This document shows positions 37,114 to 46,569 of a stretch of 64,000 nt of DNA, piece after piece. The notes under the pieces are model-generated. The model made no database searches, was not told where the DNA came from, and was given only the letters and a program-made list of their open reading frames with translations. The position numbers were made by a program, and so were the translations under genes. Source of the DNA: Klebsiella pneumoniae (GTDB lineage: Bacteria > Pseudomonadota > Gammaproteobacteria > Pseudomonadales > UBA5518); contig CAMAXE010000014.1 in NCBI GenBank assembly GCA_945862145.1, forward strand, positions 49,394 to 113,393. Direction: 5' to 3'. Every line of letters starts with the position of its first letter. Positions within the stretch are counted from its first letter, which is position 1.

Positions 37114-37959
37114 TCAGGCGCTGCCCGAGTCGATCTCGAGGCGCGCGCCGCCACCGGGAGCAAGCAGCGCGGGCAGCAGCTCGCGGCACTCCTCCAGCGC
37201 CTCACGCAGTGTCCACGGCGGATTGATCACGAACATGCCGCTCCCGCAGAGCCCGCTGCCGGCGGCCTGCACGGGGCGCAGTTCGAGTCTGGCGTGCAGC
37301 CACTTGGCGGCGCCGAGCGCCTCCAGCCGTTCGGGCAGGCGGCGCGATTCACGGCTCGCCAGCAGCGGATACCACAGCAGGTACACGCCGCTGGCAAAGC
37401 GCTGCACGGCATCGCGCAGCGCCTCGACCACCTGGCGGTAGTCGCTGTCGAGCTCATAGGAAGGATCGATCATGGCGATCGCCCGGCGCGGTTGCGGCGG
37501 CAGCAGGGCGCGCAGGCCGGCAAAGCCGTCGCTGTCGATCACGCGCGCCGGCACCGGCGATTTCCGGCTGTCGCGCTCGAGCTCCAGGGCGTCCGCCGGA
37601 TGCAGTTCATGCAGCCACATGCGGTCTTGCGGCCGCAACAGCATCCGCGCGATGGACGGCGAGCCGGGATAGCGCTGCAGCCGTCCGCCCGGATTCGACA
37701 TGGCCACCACCTCGCGGTAGCGCGCCAGTGCTGGCGGCAGGTGTTTCGCCTCCCACAGCGCACCGATGCCGTCCTGATATTCCGTGTGCCCGCGTGCGGT
37801 GCCGCGTCCCAGTTCGTAGCGTCCGGCGCCTGCGTGGGTGTCGATGTACCAGAGCGGCGCATCCTTGGCGGCGAGGTAATCGAGCGTGTGCACCAGCACC
37901 AGGTGCTTCAGCACGTCGGCGTGGTTGCCTGCATGAAAGGCGTGGCGGTAACTCAGCAC
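37114..37959 (-). CDS. rlmJ: 23S rRNA (adenine2030-N6)-methyltransferase RlmJ
   Basis: 281 aa, matching the 280-residue Escherichia coli enzyme. The start is GTG 37959, giving LSYRHAFHAGNHADVLKH; family members begin there, so the open frame further upstream is excluded. SAM site YIDTHAGAGRYEL and the catalytic amino-methylase motif MIDPSYEL (DPPY-type) are present. Divergent from the MFS gene by 115 bases. Confidence 0.93.
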   Translation of the reverse strand: MLSYRHAFHAGNHADVLKHLVLVHTLDYLAAKDAPLWYIDTHAGAGRYELGRGTARGHTEYQDGIGALWEAKHLPPALARYREVVAMSNPGGRLQRYPGSPSIARMLLRPQDRMWLHELHPADALELERDSRKSPVPARVIDSDGFAGLRALLPPQPRRAIAMIDPSYELDSDYRQVVEALRDAVQRFASGVYLLWYPLLASRESRRLPERLEALGAAKWLHARLELRPVQAAGSGLCGSGMFVINPPWTLREALEECRELLPALLAPGGGARLEIDSGSA

Positions 37960-38074
37960 GGCGTGGATCCGGTGACGTGCGCGCGCCGCGCAAGGGCGCG
38001 GCAACACGGTGAAAAGGCGGCCGGGGCAGTCTAGCATGGGCCTTCCGCGCAACCCTGCGCGCACGGAGGTGCTG

Positions 38075-39274
38075 ATGTTCCTCGGTCTGCCGCGCACCGT
38101 CGTGGCCTTGGGGCTGGTCAGTCTGTGCATGGACACCTCCTCGGAGATGATCCACAGCCTGTTGCCGCTTTATCTGGTTGTCGGGCTCGGGGCGAGCGCC
38201 GCGATGCTCGGTTTGCTCGAGGGCATCGCCGAGGCCACCGCCAGCCTGATGCGTGTATTCGCCGGCGTGCTGAGTGATCGCATGGCGCGGCGCAAGCCCC
38301 TGATCCTTGCCGGCTATGGGCTGGCCGCACTTGCCAAGCCGCTGTTTCCGCTCGCTGCCGGGGTGGGGGGCGTGCTGTTTGCCCGCGTGGCAGATCGCAT
38401 CGGCAAGGGCATCCGCGGCGCCCCGCGCGACGCGCTGCTCGCCGACATCACGCCGCCTGCCCTGCGGGGAGCGGCCTTCGGCCTGCGGCAGTCGCTGGAC
38501 ACCGTGGGCGCGGTGCTCGGGCCGGTGGGTGCCGTACTCCTGATGGGGGCGCTGGACGAGGACGTGCGCGCCGTGCTGTGGGTGGCGGTGCTGCCCGCGC
38601 TGCTTGCGGTAGTGCTGATCGTGGCGCTGGTGCGGGAGCCCGAGGCCACACGCCCCACACCCGGTGCAGCGGGTGCCCTGCACCGCCACGAGATCGCGCA
38701 GCTGCCCCCGGCGTTCTGGCGCGTGGCGTGGCTCGGCGTGCTGCTGTCGCTGGCGCGCTTCTCGGAAGCCTTCCTGCTGCTCCGCGCGAGCGATCTGGGC
38801 ATGGCCACCGCGCAGGTGCCGCTGGTGCTGGCGGCGTTGAATATCGTGTATGCCTTTTCGGCGTATCCGCTGGGGCGGCTATCGGATCGATTGGGGCGCG
38901 GGCGCTTGCTGGTGGCGGGACTCGCCGCGCTGGTGCTCGCGGATGTGCTGCTCGCGCTCGATACCGGACCCTGGCCTTTTGCCGCGGGCATCCTGCTGTG
39001 GGGCCTGCACATGGGCGCAACCCAGGGCGCGATTACAACACTGGTGGCCGATGCCGCGCCGGCGCGACTGCGCGGCACGGCCTTCGGCGTGCTGCACTGC
39101 GCCAGTGCCGTGGCATTGCTCGCCGCCAGTGTCATCGCCGGCGGTCTGTGGAGCGCGCTGGGCGCTACTGCCACCTTCATGGCCGGCGCGTTGTTTGCGC
39201 TCGTGGCGGGGGTGGTGGCGGCGTGCTCAGGCGCTGTGCAGGGTGGGGGTATGAAGGCAAACAGCCCTTCGTAG
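38075..39274 (+). CDS. MFS transporter
   Basis: 399 aa, about twelve membrane helices. Major facilitator loops GVLSDRMARRKPLILAGY (between helices 2 and 3) and YPLGRLSDRLGRGRLLVAG (between 8 and 9) are clear, with IGKGIRGAPRDALLADIT after helix 4. I chose ATG 38075 because GGAGGT precedes it; ATG 38036 is an in-frame alternative. Substrate is unknown. Confidence 0.85.
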   Translation: MFLGLPRTVVALGLVSLCMDTSSEMIHSLLPLYLVVGLGASAAMLGLLEGIAEATASLMRVFAGVLSDRMARRKPLILAGYGLAALAKPLFPLAAGVGGVLFARVADRIGKGIRGAPRDALLADITPPALRGAAFGLRQSLDTVGAVLGPVGAVLLMGALDEDVRAVLWVAVLPALLAVVLIVALVREPEATRPTPGAAGALHRHEIAQLPPAFWRVAWLGVLLSLARFSEAFLLLRASDLGMATAQVPLVLAALNIVYAFSAYPLGRLSDRLGRGRLLVAGLAALVLADVLLALDTGPWPFAAGILLWGLHMGATQGAITTLVADAAPARLRGTAFGVLHCASAVALLAASVIAGGLWSALGATATFMAGALFALVAGVVAACSGAVQGGGMKANSPS

Positions 39275-39289
39275 GGGAAGAGCGTTATG

Positions 39290-39307
39290 GCGGGGCCGGC
39301 GCCCCGC
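39290..39307. terminator. Hairpin between convergent genes
   Basis: Perfect seven-base GC stem (GCGGGGC/GCCCCGC) with a CGGC loop between the ends of the MFS gene and gspD. No U-tract on either strand, so termination efficiency is uncertain. Confidence 0.4.
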
Positions 39308-39310
39308 ACA

Positions 39311-41512
39311 TCACTCCGGTTGCGCCAGCTTGGTCGCCAGTTCCTCGGCTTCCTCCGGCGTGCGTACCACGTAGGGAATCACCAGCACCATCAGTTCGGT
39401 GCGGTCCTCGCTGTCGCCGTCGGTGCGGAAGAGCTTGCCGATCCCCGGCAGCTTGCCCAGCAACGGTATGCCGCGCTGCACGCTGCCTCCGCGCGAGGAC
39501 ACCAGGCCGCCGAGCAGCACCGAGCCGCCGTCCTTCAGGCTCACCGTGGTCTGGATGCTGCGGTTGAAAATGGTCGGGGAGTCGATGTCGCTGGTGGTGG
39601 TCGCGGTGGCCTGACTCAGTTCCTGCGCCACTTCCACGTCGACATAACCCGAGGCGTGCACCGTCGGCCGGATCTCCAGCGTCACGCCGGTGCGCCGGTA
39701 CTCGACGTTATTCACGATGGGCGCGTCGGCGTTGTCGATCGAACGCGCCGAGGAACTCACCACGGGGATCTCGTCGCCCACGTCGATACGTGCGCTCTGC
39801 CCGCTCATCACCATCAGCCGCGGGCGCGAGCGGATCTGGGCGCGCTCGTTCTTGTAGAGCAGGTTCAACACGGCGCGGGTCTCGCCGGCGTTGTCCAGCG
39901 TGAGGTTGAAGCCGGTGGAGCCGATCCCCAGCCCACCGAGCGTGCCGTAGTCGACGTCATAGGTGTCGCCATTGCGCGAGACCGAGCCCTTGGCCAGCCA
40001 CTCGATGCCCGTGTCCTCGGAGTCGTTCAGCGTGACCTCGGCGATCAGCACCTCGACCAGCACCGCGGGTGCGGGGCGGTCCATGGTCCGTATCGTGGGC
40101 AGCAGGTCGAGCCACTCCTGGCCGCTGCCGCGGAACACCACGGCGTTGCGGTTTGCATCGAGCACGAAGCGCCCGCCGGCCACCTGCGGGCGATCCTCTT
40201 TGCGCTGTAACCCGACGCGCTGGCGCTGGCTCGACTGCATGGAGCCGCCCATGCCACCACCACTGCCGTCATCCTCGCCCGTGGCGTCGGTGGGTTGCAC
40301 CCGCAGTGCCCGTTGCTGTGTCCCGCGCGCAGATCCGCCGCCGCCTTGCAGGGCGTTCAGCACCTCGACGATGTTTGCGGCGTTGGTGCTGGTGACCTGG
40401 TAGGAGAAGATCCCGTCGTCGATACCCACCTGCCGCTCGCGGTCAATCGAGTCGACCCACTGGCGCACGTGGTCGAGGGTCTGCTGGTTCGGCGCAAAGA
40501 CCACCAGCGAGCTGCTTGCCTCCAGCGGCAGCACGATCACGCTGCCGAGCGGCGGGCGCTGTGAGGCGTCGTAGCCTTCGGACTGCAGGATCCGCTCGAG
40601 ATCGTTGGCGAGTTCCTTCACGGGCACATAGGCCGGGCGCACGCTCATCGAGTACTTGCCGCGCATCACCGGCTGATCGAGCGAGCGGATGATGCTCAGT
40701 GCCTGCTCCACCTCGGGCGCCTTGCCCACCAGCACCACGGCGTTGCGCACGGGGTCTTCCTGCACCTCGAGCTCCATGCCCTTCATCACGTTGCTGAGCC
40801 AGCTCTTCACCTTGGCGTTGGACACCACCTCGAGCGGCACGAACATGAAAATCGGGCGCTGTGTATCGGGCACGTCGGGCAGCGTGCGGCCGCTCACCAG
40901 CAGCGGCGTCTGACCGCCCTTGCTGGTGCGGTCGACCACGAACACCAGCACGCCGTTTTCGCGGTTGATCACGATGCCGTAGGCAGAGAGCGTGGTGCGG
41001 GCGATGCGGTAGAGCTCGGTTGGCGTCACGGCCTCGGTGATGCGCAGCGTCACCAGGTCCTGCTGCTTGCGGATCTCGGGCTGCACCGTGAACGACAGGC
41101 CGAGCTGCTCGCCGAACACCTCGTTGATGAAACTGGGCAGTGGGATGTTGTTGTAGTTGATCGAGACCTTCGGCCCCGTGAGCGTGGCGGAGAAATCATC
41201 CACCGCCCGGCTGCTCACCGTTTCGCTGACGCGTACGTGCGGCGTAGTGCGGATCTCGGTGTCGGTGGCCAGTAGGGCTTCAGACGGTGCCTCGGCGCTG
41301 CGTTCCACCGGCGGGCGCAGCGGCTCGAGGAACTCCGCCTCGGTTTCCTGGTTCCGCTCGAAGGCGGGGCCCTTGGAGGCTGGCGACTGTGCCTTCTCGA
41401 GGTTCTCGCAGCCGCCGGCAAGCGTGAGTGCCGCCCCCAGCGCAAGGCGCCGCAGCAGGGCGGTTGGAAAACGGGCCTCTCGGGCAGGCCGCGGGCAAAG
41501 CATGGTATTCAC
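39311..41512 (-). CDS. gspD: Type II secretion outer-membrane secretin GspD, probable lipoprotein
   Basis: 733 aa. N0 and N1-N3 periplasmic domains (about 110-420), then the secretin core with VPLLGKLPGIGKLFRTDGDS and LLGGLVSSRGG. The N-terminus ends in LTLAGGC, a lipobox, so the secretin is probably lipid-anchored and may reach the outer membrane without a separate pilotin. A Gly/Ser/Met-rich loop lies near residue 410. Last gene of the operon, overlapping the GspC/XpsN-like gene by four bases, as in Xanthomonas xps. Confidence 0.93.
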   Translation of the reverse strand: MNTMLCPRPAREARFPTALLRRLALGAALTLAGGCENLEKAQSPASKGPAFERNQETEAEFLEPLRPPVERSAEAPSEALLATDTEIRTTPHVRVSETVSSRAVDDFSATLTGPKVSINYNNIPLPSFINEVFGEQLGLSFTVQPEIRKQQDLVTLRITEAVTPTELYRIARTTLSAYGIVINRENGVLVFVVDRTSKGGQTPLLVSGRTLPDVPDTQRPIFMFVPLEVVSNAKVKSWLSNVMKGMELEVQEDPVRNAVVLVGKAPEVEQALSIIRSLDQPVMRGKYSMSVRPAYVPVKELANDLERILQSEGYDASQRPPLGSVIVLPLEASSSLVVFAPNQQTLDHVRQWVDSIDRERQVGIDDGIFSYQVTSTNAANIVEVLNALQGGGGSARGTQQRALRVQPTDATGEDDGSGGGMGGSMQSSQRQRVGLQRKEDRPQVAGGRFVLDANRNAVVFRGSGQEWLDLLPTIRTMDRPAPAVLVEVLIAEVTLNDSEDTGIEWLAKGSVSRNGDTYDVDYGTLGGLGIGSTGFNLTLDNAGETRAVLNLLYKNERAQIRSRPRLMVMSGQSARIDVGDEIPVVSSSARSIDNADAPIVNNVEYRRTGVTLEIRPTVHASGYVDVEVAQELSQATATTTSDIDSPTIFNRSIQTTVSLKDGGSVLLGGLVSSRGGSVQRGIPLLGKLPGIGKLFRTDGDSEDRTELMVLVIPYVVRTPEEAEELATKLAQPE

Positions 41513-42006
41513 GGTTGCGCCCCGTCGTAGAGTTGAAGTGTCGAGGTTCCCGCCGAGGTCGAGAAGCCTACTGAGTCCGAGCCTATTTCACTCAGCGTGA
41601 TGCCCTCTGCGAGCGCCTCTCCCGCACGCAGGCGGATGGCCTGCGCGCTGTCCTCGGCGCCTGCAGTGGGCAGCAGCAGTGCGGTCGGGCCGCGGGCGCC
41701 GTGCTCGATCCCCACCAGTCGGTAATCGCGGGCTATGCCCTCCAGATCGGGCACGGGCTGTTTTGGCTCGGCGGTGGCGCTGGCCTCGGTTGCACTGTAG
41801 CGCCCCCAGTGTCCGTGGGCCCCCAGCGCGCGCAGGGTTATGGCGACCTCGCGCGCTCCTTGGCCGGCGGCACCGGCGGGTGTCGCGCTGCCGGCCCGCG
41901 GGCCGGAGCCCTGGCCCAGCAGCCCGGCTCCGAAGCCGCTCGCCAGGCTGAGCAATGCCGCTACCAGCAGCGCCAAGAGCAGGCGCCCCAATATTGCCGG
42001 GCTCAT
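41509..42006 (-). CDS. Short GspC/XpsN-like inner-membrane protein of the T2SS
   Basis: 165 aa. One N-terminal helix (about 5-30), a low-complexity Gly/Ala linker, and a GspC-type homology region near residues 90-160 (DYRLVGIEHGARG, AIRLRAGEALAEGITLSEI). There is no PDZ domain. GspC links the GspEFLM platform to the secretin. Position between gspM and gspD matches XpsN of Xanthomonas. The assignment rests on layout and weak motifs. Confidence 0.65.
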   Translation of the reverse strand: MSPAILGRLLLALLVAALLSLASGFGAGLLGQGSGPRAGSATPAGAAGQGAREVAITLRALGAHGHWGRYSATEASATAEPKQPVPDLEGIARDYRLVGIEHGARGPTALLLPTAGAEDSAQAIRLRAGEALAEGITLSEIGSDSVGFSTSAGTSTLQLYDGAQP

Positions 42007-42584
42007 GGTTCATCCTCCGGCAGTACCACGACGCTCAGCTGCATCGTGATGGTCTGGCCGCGCTGGGCCGAGACCAGGAGTTGTTCGACGATGATCCGCG
42101 GGCTGTGCTCGGCGAGTTCCTGCAGCATCGGCAGCACGCCTTCCTCGCGCAGCCGTCCGTTCACCTCGGCACGCACCCGCCAGCCACCGACCGCTGTGAG
42201 TTCCTCTGCCGGCGCGAGCTTCATGCGGTTCCACGCCAGATGCCTCGCAATCACCGCGCGCAGCGTGGTCTGCAGATCGGCGGCGGCGAGATCCGCAGAA
42301 CTCGCGCGCCAGGCCTGCGACTGCCACCGGGCGAGCGTGGCTTCCTCGCGGCCAATCGCCTCCGCCCAGCCTCCGCTTGCGGCCAGCGCTTCGAGGCGTG
42401 CGGCGCGGCGTGCGAGGGGGTTGCGGTCGGTTTGGGCGTCCTCGAGCGCGTCCCGGGTGAGCAGCCCCACGTGGATGACCAGCACCAGCGGCACCAGCAT
42501 CAGCAGGGCGGCGAGCCGCGGGTTGGCGAGCGTCTCGTCACGCAGCCGCGCGATTGCCTCGATAACTCCCGTCGGCGCGCGCAT
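42003..42584 (-). CDS. gspM: T2SS platform protein GspM
   Basis: 193 aa with one membrane helix near residues 24-42 (AALLMLVPLVLVIHVGLL), a short coiled coil and a ferredoxin-like periplasmic domain (SADLAAADLQTTLRAVIAR, MLQELAEHSPRIIVEQL). It starts at ATG 42584, sharing one base with the gspL stop. Family identity is from position and layout; GspM sequences are poorly conserved. Confidence 0.75.
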   Translation of the reverse strand: MRAPTGVIEAIARLRDETLANPRLAALLMLVPLVLVIHVGLLTRDALEDAQTDRNPLARRAARLEALAASGGWAEAIGREEATLARWQSQAWRASSADLAAADLQTTLRAVIARHLAWNRMKLAPAEELTAVGGWRVRAEVNGRLREEGVLPMLQELAEHSPRIIVEQLLVSAQRGQTITMQLSVVVLPEDEP

Positions 42585-43657
42585 CAGGGCTTGCTCCCGG
42601 CCTGAGCACCCGTATAGAGCGGCGGCGTGTTGCTGGCGGGCGCCAGCGTGATGTCGAGACTCACCTGCTCGGGCCGCAGCGTGGGCGCCACGCTCACGCG
42701 CTCGAACCAGGGGCTCTGCTGCAGCGCCTCGACATAGGCGCGGTTGTCGGCGGCTTTGTCCTCGAGCACCACGCGCATGCCGCGTGCGTTGAACTCCCAC
42801 TGCAGCAGGCGCTGGTAACGGCTGCCCACCAGGTGCTCGAACTCGGCGGCAGCCTCCACCGCGTTACGACCGGAGAGCAGCTGCGCGAGCGACTGGTTGT
42901 GCGCGGCCAGCGCGAGCACCTTGCCGCGATCGGCGATCAGTGGCGCGAGCTCGCGTTCGCGGGCCTCGATGGCGGCGTCCAGCCGCGCGTTGGCGCTGCG
43001 CTGCCCGGCGAGTTCGCCCGCCGACCACAGCAGCCACAACAGCGCTGCCACGAGGACGACGGCGGCGGCCGCAAGTGGGTCACGCGTGGCGCGGCGCCAG
43101 TTGAAGGGAGGCAGGTCCCAGCGCGCATCGCCCAGTGTGGCGGGCAATTCCGGCGGAGCGGCATTGGCGGCGAGGCCCGCGGCACGCAACCGCAGCGCCC
43201 GCTCGCGCGGGGTCGTGGGCAGCACGGCACTGAATGCCAGCCGCCCCGCCTCCCAGCGCTCGAGTAGCTCGATGTCCGGCGCCAGGCGTCGTCGGCAGCT
43301 GTCTGCGGCGGGTTCGAGAAAGAGTTGCTCCGGTAACACTTGCCAGCGTTGCCCCGGGCCGTCCAGCGTGCTTATCGCCGTTGCCACGACATGGGCGTCC
43401 CAGAGCCACAGCGCCACATCGCCGTTGTTGTCGGCAGCGTGCCAGGCGGGCGATGCGAAGGGGGCCAGTTGGCGGGCGCGGTCGGCGATGGCGCGCGCAC
43501 GATGGCGCTCGGGTACGGCGCGCAGGTCGACTGGTGCGAACACGCAGAGCTCCGCGCCGACCAGCCACAGCGCGCGGCTCACGGCCAGCGCTGCCGGCTG
43601 GACGCCGCTAGCGCGCTGCAGGCGCACGGGTGCTGAAGTACTGGCCCGGAACTTCAT
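42584..43657 (-). CDS. gspL: T2SS platform protein GspL
   Basis: 357 aa. A cytoplasmic actin-like N-terminal part, a membrane helix near residues 193-213 (LAAAAVVLVAALLWLLW) and a periplasmic ferredoxin-like end (WFERVSVAPTLRPEQVSLDI). GspL docks the GspE ATPase to the membrane. ATG 43657 overlaps gspK by 50 bases; a GTG at 43582 would remove the overlap and give 332 aa, so the start is uncertain. Confidence 0.78.
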   Translation of the reverse strand: MKFRASTSAPVRLQRASGVQPAALAVSRALWLVGAELCVFAPVDLRAVPERHRARAIADRARQLAPFASPAWHAADNNGDVALWLWDAHVVATAISTLDGPGQRWQVLPEQLFLEPAADSCRRRLAPDIELLERWEAGRLAFSAVLPTTPRERALRLRAAGLAANAAPPELPATLGDARWDLPPFNWRRATRDPLAAAAVVLVAALLWLLWSAGELAGQRSANARLDAAIEARERELAPLIADRGKVLALAAHNQSLAQLLSGRNAVEAAAEFEHLVGSRYQRLLQWEFNARGMRVVLEDKAADNRAYVEALQQSPWFERVSVAPTLRPEQVSLDITLAPASNTPPLYTGAQAGSKP

Positions 43658-44672
43658 ACGGTAGATCCTGACGGTTCCTGCTGACGGTGTAGACGCTTTC
43701 GACCTGCCAGGGATCCTGCGGATCGAGGGGACTCAAGTGTAGCCGATGCAATTCAGCGTGCGCCGAACCCTCCGTCCACAGGCTGAGGACCAGCGTGTCG
43801 GAGGGGAAAAAGCGGTAGCTGTCCTCGTCGATGGGCAGTTCCACGTCGGCACGCGCCTTGAAATCGGTTGTCGAGCGGAAGGGCTCGCGGTTGCGGGCGT
43901 TGATGATCTCCTCGGCCTGCGCCGGGCTGAGTCCGGGGAGCCATTCCAGCAGCGCGGCGGGCACCACGTTGGGGTTGAAGGACTCGACCTCGCTTGGCGA
44001 GAGCCAGTCGTGGATCCGCAGGCTCGGGTGCGCGGCGAGCCACTCGCGCCACCCTATGACCTCCAGGAGCTCGGGGGCCGAGCGCAGGTTGGCATTGGCA
44101 GGTGGCCGCAGTCCGGCCGCGAGGTACTCGGGGCGTTCGGCACCGTTCAGCCTTTTTGTGGTGTTGTTGTCACGGTAGTCGGCCAGCGCGTCCCCGAGGG
44201 CCGCTGCCACCCCCTCGGTGTCATCGAAACGGCTCAGCAGGCTGATCAGTTGCGCGGCCGACTCACTGTTCAGGGGGATCATGCCGGCATCGTCCTGCAG
44301 CGCGAAACTTACCCGGCCCACGCCGGCGTAGGCCGTGCCGTCCAGCAGGATTTCTCCGCCCACCGGATCGATGCGCAGCTCCCCGATAGTGTCGCCGCCC
44401 CGGGCTTCGGGCTCCTCGGTGGTGGTGAGTCCGGCGCGCGTGTAGCGCTGGCTGCCTAGCAGGAAGAGCACGGTGGCGCGGGTACTGTACATGTCGAGGT
44501 TGTCGCGCAGCCGCGCCCGGATCAGCGTTGCCTGTTCCACCCGTGAGCTCACGTAGGCATCCAGGGCCGCCGCGAGGCTCAACACGATGGCCATGGCGCC
44601 CAGCGCGAGCATCAGCGCGAAGCCGCGTTGCGGCCGGGGCGCGGGGCGCTTATTCACTGTCCAGCTCCGCAT
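43608..44672 (-). CDS. gspK: Minor pseudopilin GspK
   Basis: 354 aa. Prepilin-like start PQRGFALMLALGAMAIVLS, cleaved after the Gly; like other GspK proteins it has no Glu at position +5. A large helical domain follows with the GspK-type repeats WLPGLSPAQAEEIINARN and PPANANLRSAPELLEVIGW. GspK caps the pseudopilus with I and J. ATG at 44672 overlaps gspJ by 23 bases; GTG 44657 is an alternative. Confidence 0.88.
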   Translation of the reverse strand: MRSWTVNKRPAPRPQRGFALMLALGAMAIVLSLAAALDAYVSSRVEQATLIRARLRDNLDMYSTRATVLFLLGSQRYTRAGLTTTEEPEARGGDTIGELRIDPVGGEILLDGTAYAGVGRVSFALQDDAGMIPLNSESAAQLISLLSRFDDTEGVAAALGDALADYRDNNTTKRLNGAERPEYLAAGLRPPANANLRSAPELLEVIGWREWLAAHPSLRIHDWLSPSEVESFNPNVVPAALLEWLPGLSPAQAEEIINARNREPFRSTTDFKARADVELPIDEDSYRFFPSDTLVLSLWTEGSAHAELHRLHLSPLDPQDPWQVESVYTVSRNRQDLPYEVPGQYFSTRAPAAR

Positions 44673-45306
44673 CGTCGATCTCGGTATCGGTGCGTGGGCT
44701 GTGGCGCGCGAGCAGCAGCACGTCGAGGCGGTCATCGTCCGGAAACACCAGCCGCACCCTGAGCGGCAACGGTGAGGATGGCGTTTCCGTGGCCTCGGTG
44801 TTGCGCTCCTGCGGCGGCCAGCTGTTGTACCAGGTGCCATTTGAGCCCTGGTATTCGATGCGCTGGAGTGCGGGCAGGGCTGTCACCTCGACCTGCTGCT
44901 CACCCTCGATATAGCGCATGCCACGTTCGGGTTCGGCGCGCCAGGTGATGGGGGTGGGGATGCCCTCGGAGCCCAGCAGCGGGCGGAAGCTCTGCATCGT
45001 GAACTCGGTGCTGCTGCCGGCAAAGTCGGGCGCCGCCGGCGCCTCGTCAATGGCTTGATCCACGTCGAGCTCTTCCTCGTCCTCGGCAGTAGCTCCGGAC
45101 CCGGCGTTCGCAGCCGCTGCGCCGATGCTCTCGCGCAGCCAGGCCCGCGCCATCAACTCGTGATAAGCGACGCCCTGGTCGGCCGCGACCTGCCGCAGCA
45201 TACCCAGCCCCTGACCGATGCCTTGCACCACCAGCGAGGCGCTCAGCGTCACCAGCAGCAGCGCCACCAGCAGCTCCAGCAGACCCAGCCCGCGGGCGTA
45301 TTTCAT
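44650..45306 (-). CDS. gspJ: Minor pseudopilin GspJ
   Basis: 218 aa. Short leader and methylated helix ARGLGLLELLVALLLVTLSA with Gly at -1 and Glu at +5. An acidic insert EDEEELDVDQAIDEAP is unusual and may bind calcium or form a loop (inference). ATG at 45306 overlaps gspI by four bases. Confidence 0.87.
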   Translation of the reverse strand: MKYARGLGLLELLVALLLVTLSASLVVQGIGQGLGMLRQVAADQGVAYHELMARAWLRESIGAAAANAGSGATAEDEEELDVDQAIDEAPAAPDFAGSSTEFTMQSFRPLLGSEGIPTPITWRAEPERGMRYIEGEQQVEVTALPALQRIEYQGSNGTWYNSWPPQERNTEATETPSSPLPLRVRLVFPDDDRLDVLLLARHSPRTDTEIDDAELDSE

Positions 45307-45719
45307 TTGGCGTCCTCGGGGCGACGCGCACTGACGTGTTGCACCATGCGCAACTCCTGGCGCCCGACTACGCGAGGACCGCGCAACACGTCGATCTGCA
45401 CCGCGTAGAGAGCGAGATCGTGGAGGCCCAAGGCGCCCGTGGTGGTGCGGCCCTGGCGCGTCGGTCCCAGCGCTTGCGCCGACCAATCAATGCGGAAGCC
45501 GCGCCAGTCGAAATTGCCTCCCGGCTGCGCTCCGAGGTCGATCTGCTCAAGCTCGGCGATCGCCTGCTGCACCGCGGACTCTTCCAACGCGAGGTCGCGC
45601 ACCTTGCCGAGCGCGCCGAGGTCATTGCCCACCCAGGTGAAGGCGCCGAGCAACACGAAGCCGAGGATCGTCAGCGCAACCACCGCCTCGAGCAGCGTGA
45701 AGCCGGCGTTGCGGCGCAT
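45303..45719 (-). CDS. gspI: Minor pseudopilin GspI
   Basis: 138 aa. MRRNAGFTLLEAVVALTILG is a classic type IV-like prepilin start (cleavage after Gly, Glu at +5), followed by a compact domain. It forms the tip complex with J and K. Overlaps both neighbours by one to four bases. Confidence 0.9.
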   Translation of the reverse strand: MRRNAGFTLLEAVVALTILGFVLLGAFTWVGNDLGALGKVRDLALEESAVQQAIAELEQIDLGAQPGGNFDWRGFRIDWSAQALGPTRQGRTTTGALGLHDLALYAVQIDVLRGPRVVGRQELRMVQHVSARRPEDAK

Positions 45720-46096
45720 CAGCGTGCGTCCTTGACCGTGCAGAAGGGCGCGAGCAGCTCGAGTCGGCGCTCGCTGGGGCCGGCGATCACGTTAACCTCG
45801 CCGCCTGCGCACAGGCCGTTGCGCCGGATGAATATCGTGTCGCCGCCGGCAATCGACCAGCCGGCCGGAACATCGAGGTAACGCTCCGCCAGCGCTGACA
45901 GGCTGCCCTCGGTACCCGTCGCGTAGGCCACGCGCGGGAGTGCTGCGATGCCGTCCTCGAGTTGGTGCAGGCGGGTGTTGAAGCGCACACGATCGAGGAG
46001 CCGCGACAGCGCGGGCGCGGCGATGCCGAGCACCAGCGCGCCGATCAACAGGGCGACGCTGATCTCGATCAGCGTGAAACCGCCCTGACGGCGCAT
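45719..46096 (-). CDS. gspH: Minor pseudopilin GspH
   Basis: 125 aa. Leader and helix MRRQGGFTLIEISVALLIGA, then a small globular part ending LLAPFCTVKDAR. The ATG at 46096 shares one base with the gspG stop (TGATG). Upstream open frame is antiphase noise. GspH is assigned from order between G and I. Confidence 0.85.
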   Translation of the reverse strand: MRRQGGFTLIEISVALLIGALVLGIAAPALSRLLDRVRFNTRLHQLEDGIAALPRVAYATGTEGSLSALAERYLDVPAGWSIAGGDTIFIRRNGLCAGGEVNVIAGPSERRLELLAPFCTVKDAR

Positions 46097-46530
46097 CAGG
46101 GCAGGTATCCGACGTCCGCCGCCAGCCCCTCGCCGCCGGCCTCGCCATCGGCACCCAGCGAGTAGAGCGTGAAGTCCTGCCCTTCGGCGGGCTGGTCGCG
46201 GTACTCGTAGGCGTGCCCCCAGGGGTCGAGGGGAAGTTCCTCGTCGAGGTAGGGCCCTGCCCACGCCGGGATATCGCCACCCTCGGGCTTCTTGCCGAGC
46301 GCGGCCAGGCCTTCGTCGGTGTTGGGGAAGCGCCCGACGTCGAGACGGAAGGTCTGGAGCGCGGTTTTCAGCATCTTCACCTGCGTCTCGGCAGTCTTCA
46401 CCTTGGAGCTGTCGACCTTGCCAAAGAGCCGTGGCCCGACCAGTCCGGCAAGCAGCCCGAGGATCACGAGCACCACGAGGATCTCGATCAGCGTGAAGCC
46501 GGCACTGCGGCGGTGAGGATTTTTCAGCAT
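46096..46530 (-). CDS. gspG: Major pseudopilin GspG
   Basis: 144 aa. RRSAGFTLIEILVVLVILGL prepilin start, then the conserved GspG segment VGRFPNTDEGLAALGKKPEG and LPLDPWGHAYEYR with the calcium-site region near the end (YSLGADGEAGGEG). The most abundant pseudopilus subunit. 39 bases after gspF. Confidence 0.95.
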   Translation of the reverse strand: MLKNPHRRSAGFTLIEILVVLVILGLLAGLVGPRLFGKVDSSKVKTAETQVKMLKTALQTFRLDVGRFPNTDEGLAALGKKPEGGDIPAWAGPYLDEELPLDPWGHAYEYRDQPAEGQDFTLYSLGADGEAGGEGLAADVGYLP

Positions 46531-46569
46531 CAGGGTTACTCCTTGCGCGCGGCGCGGGCCGCAGTGGGT

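Noticed and set aside
44673..44840. Longer GspK start
   Set aside because: The extension lies within gspJ and would put the prepilin leader more than 60 residues inside the protein.
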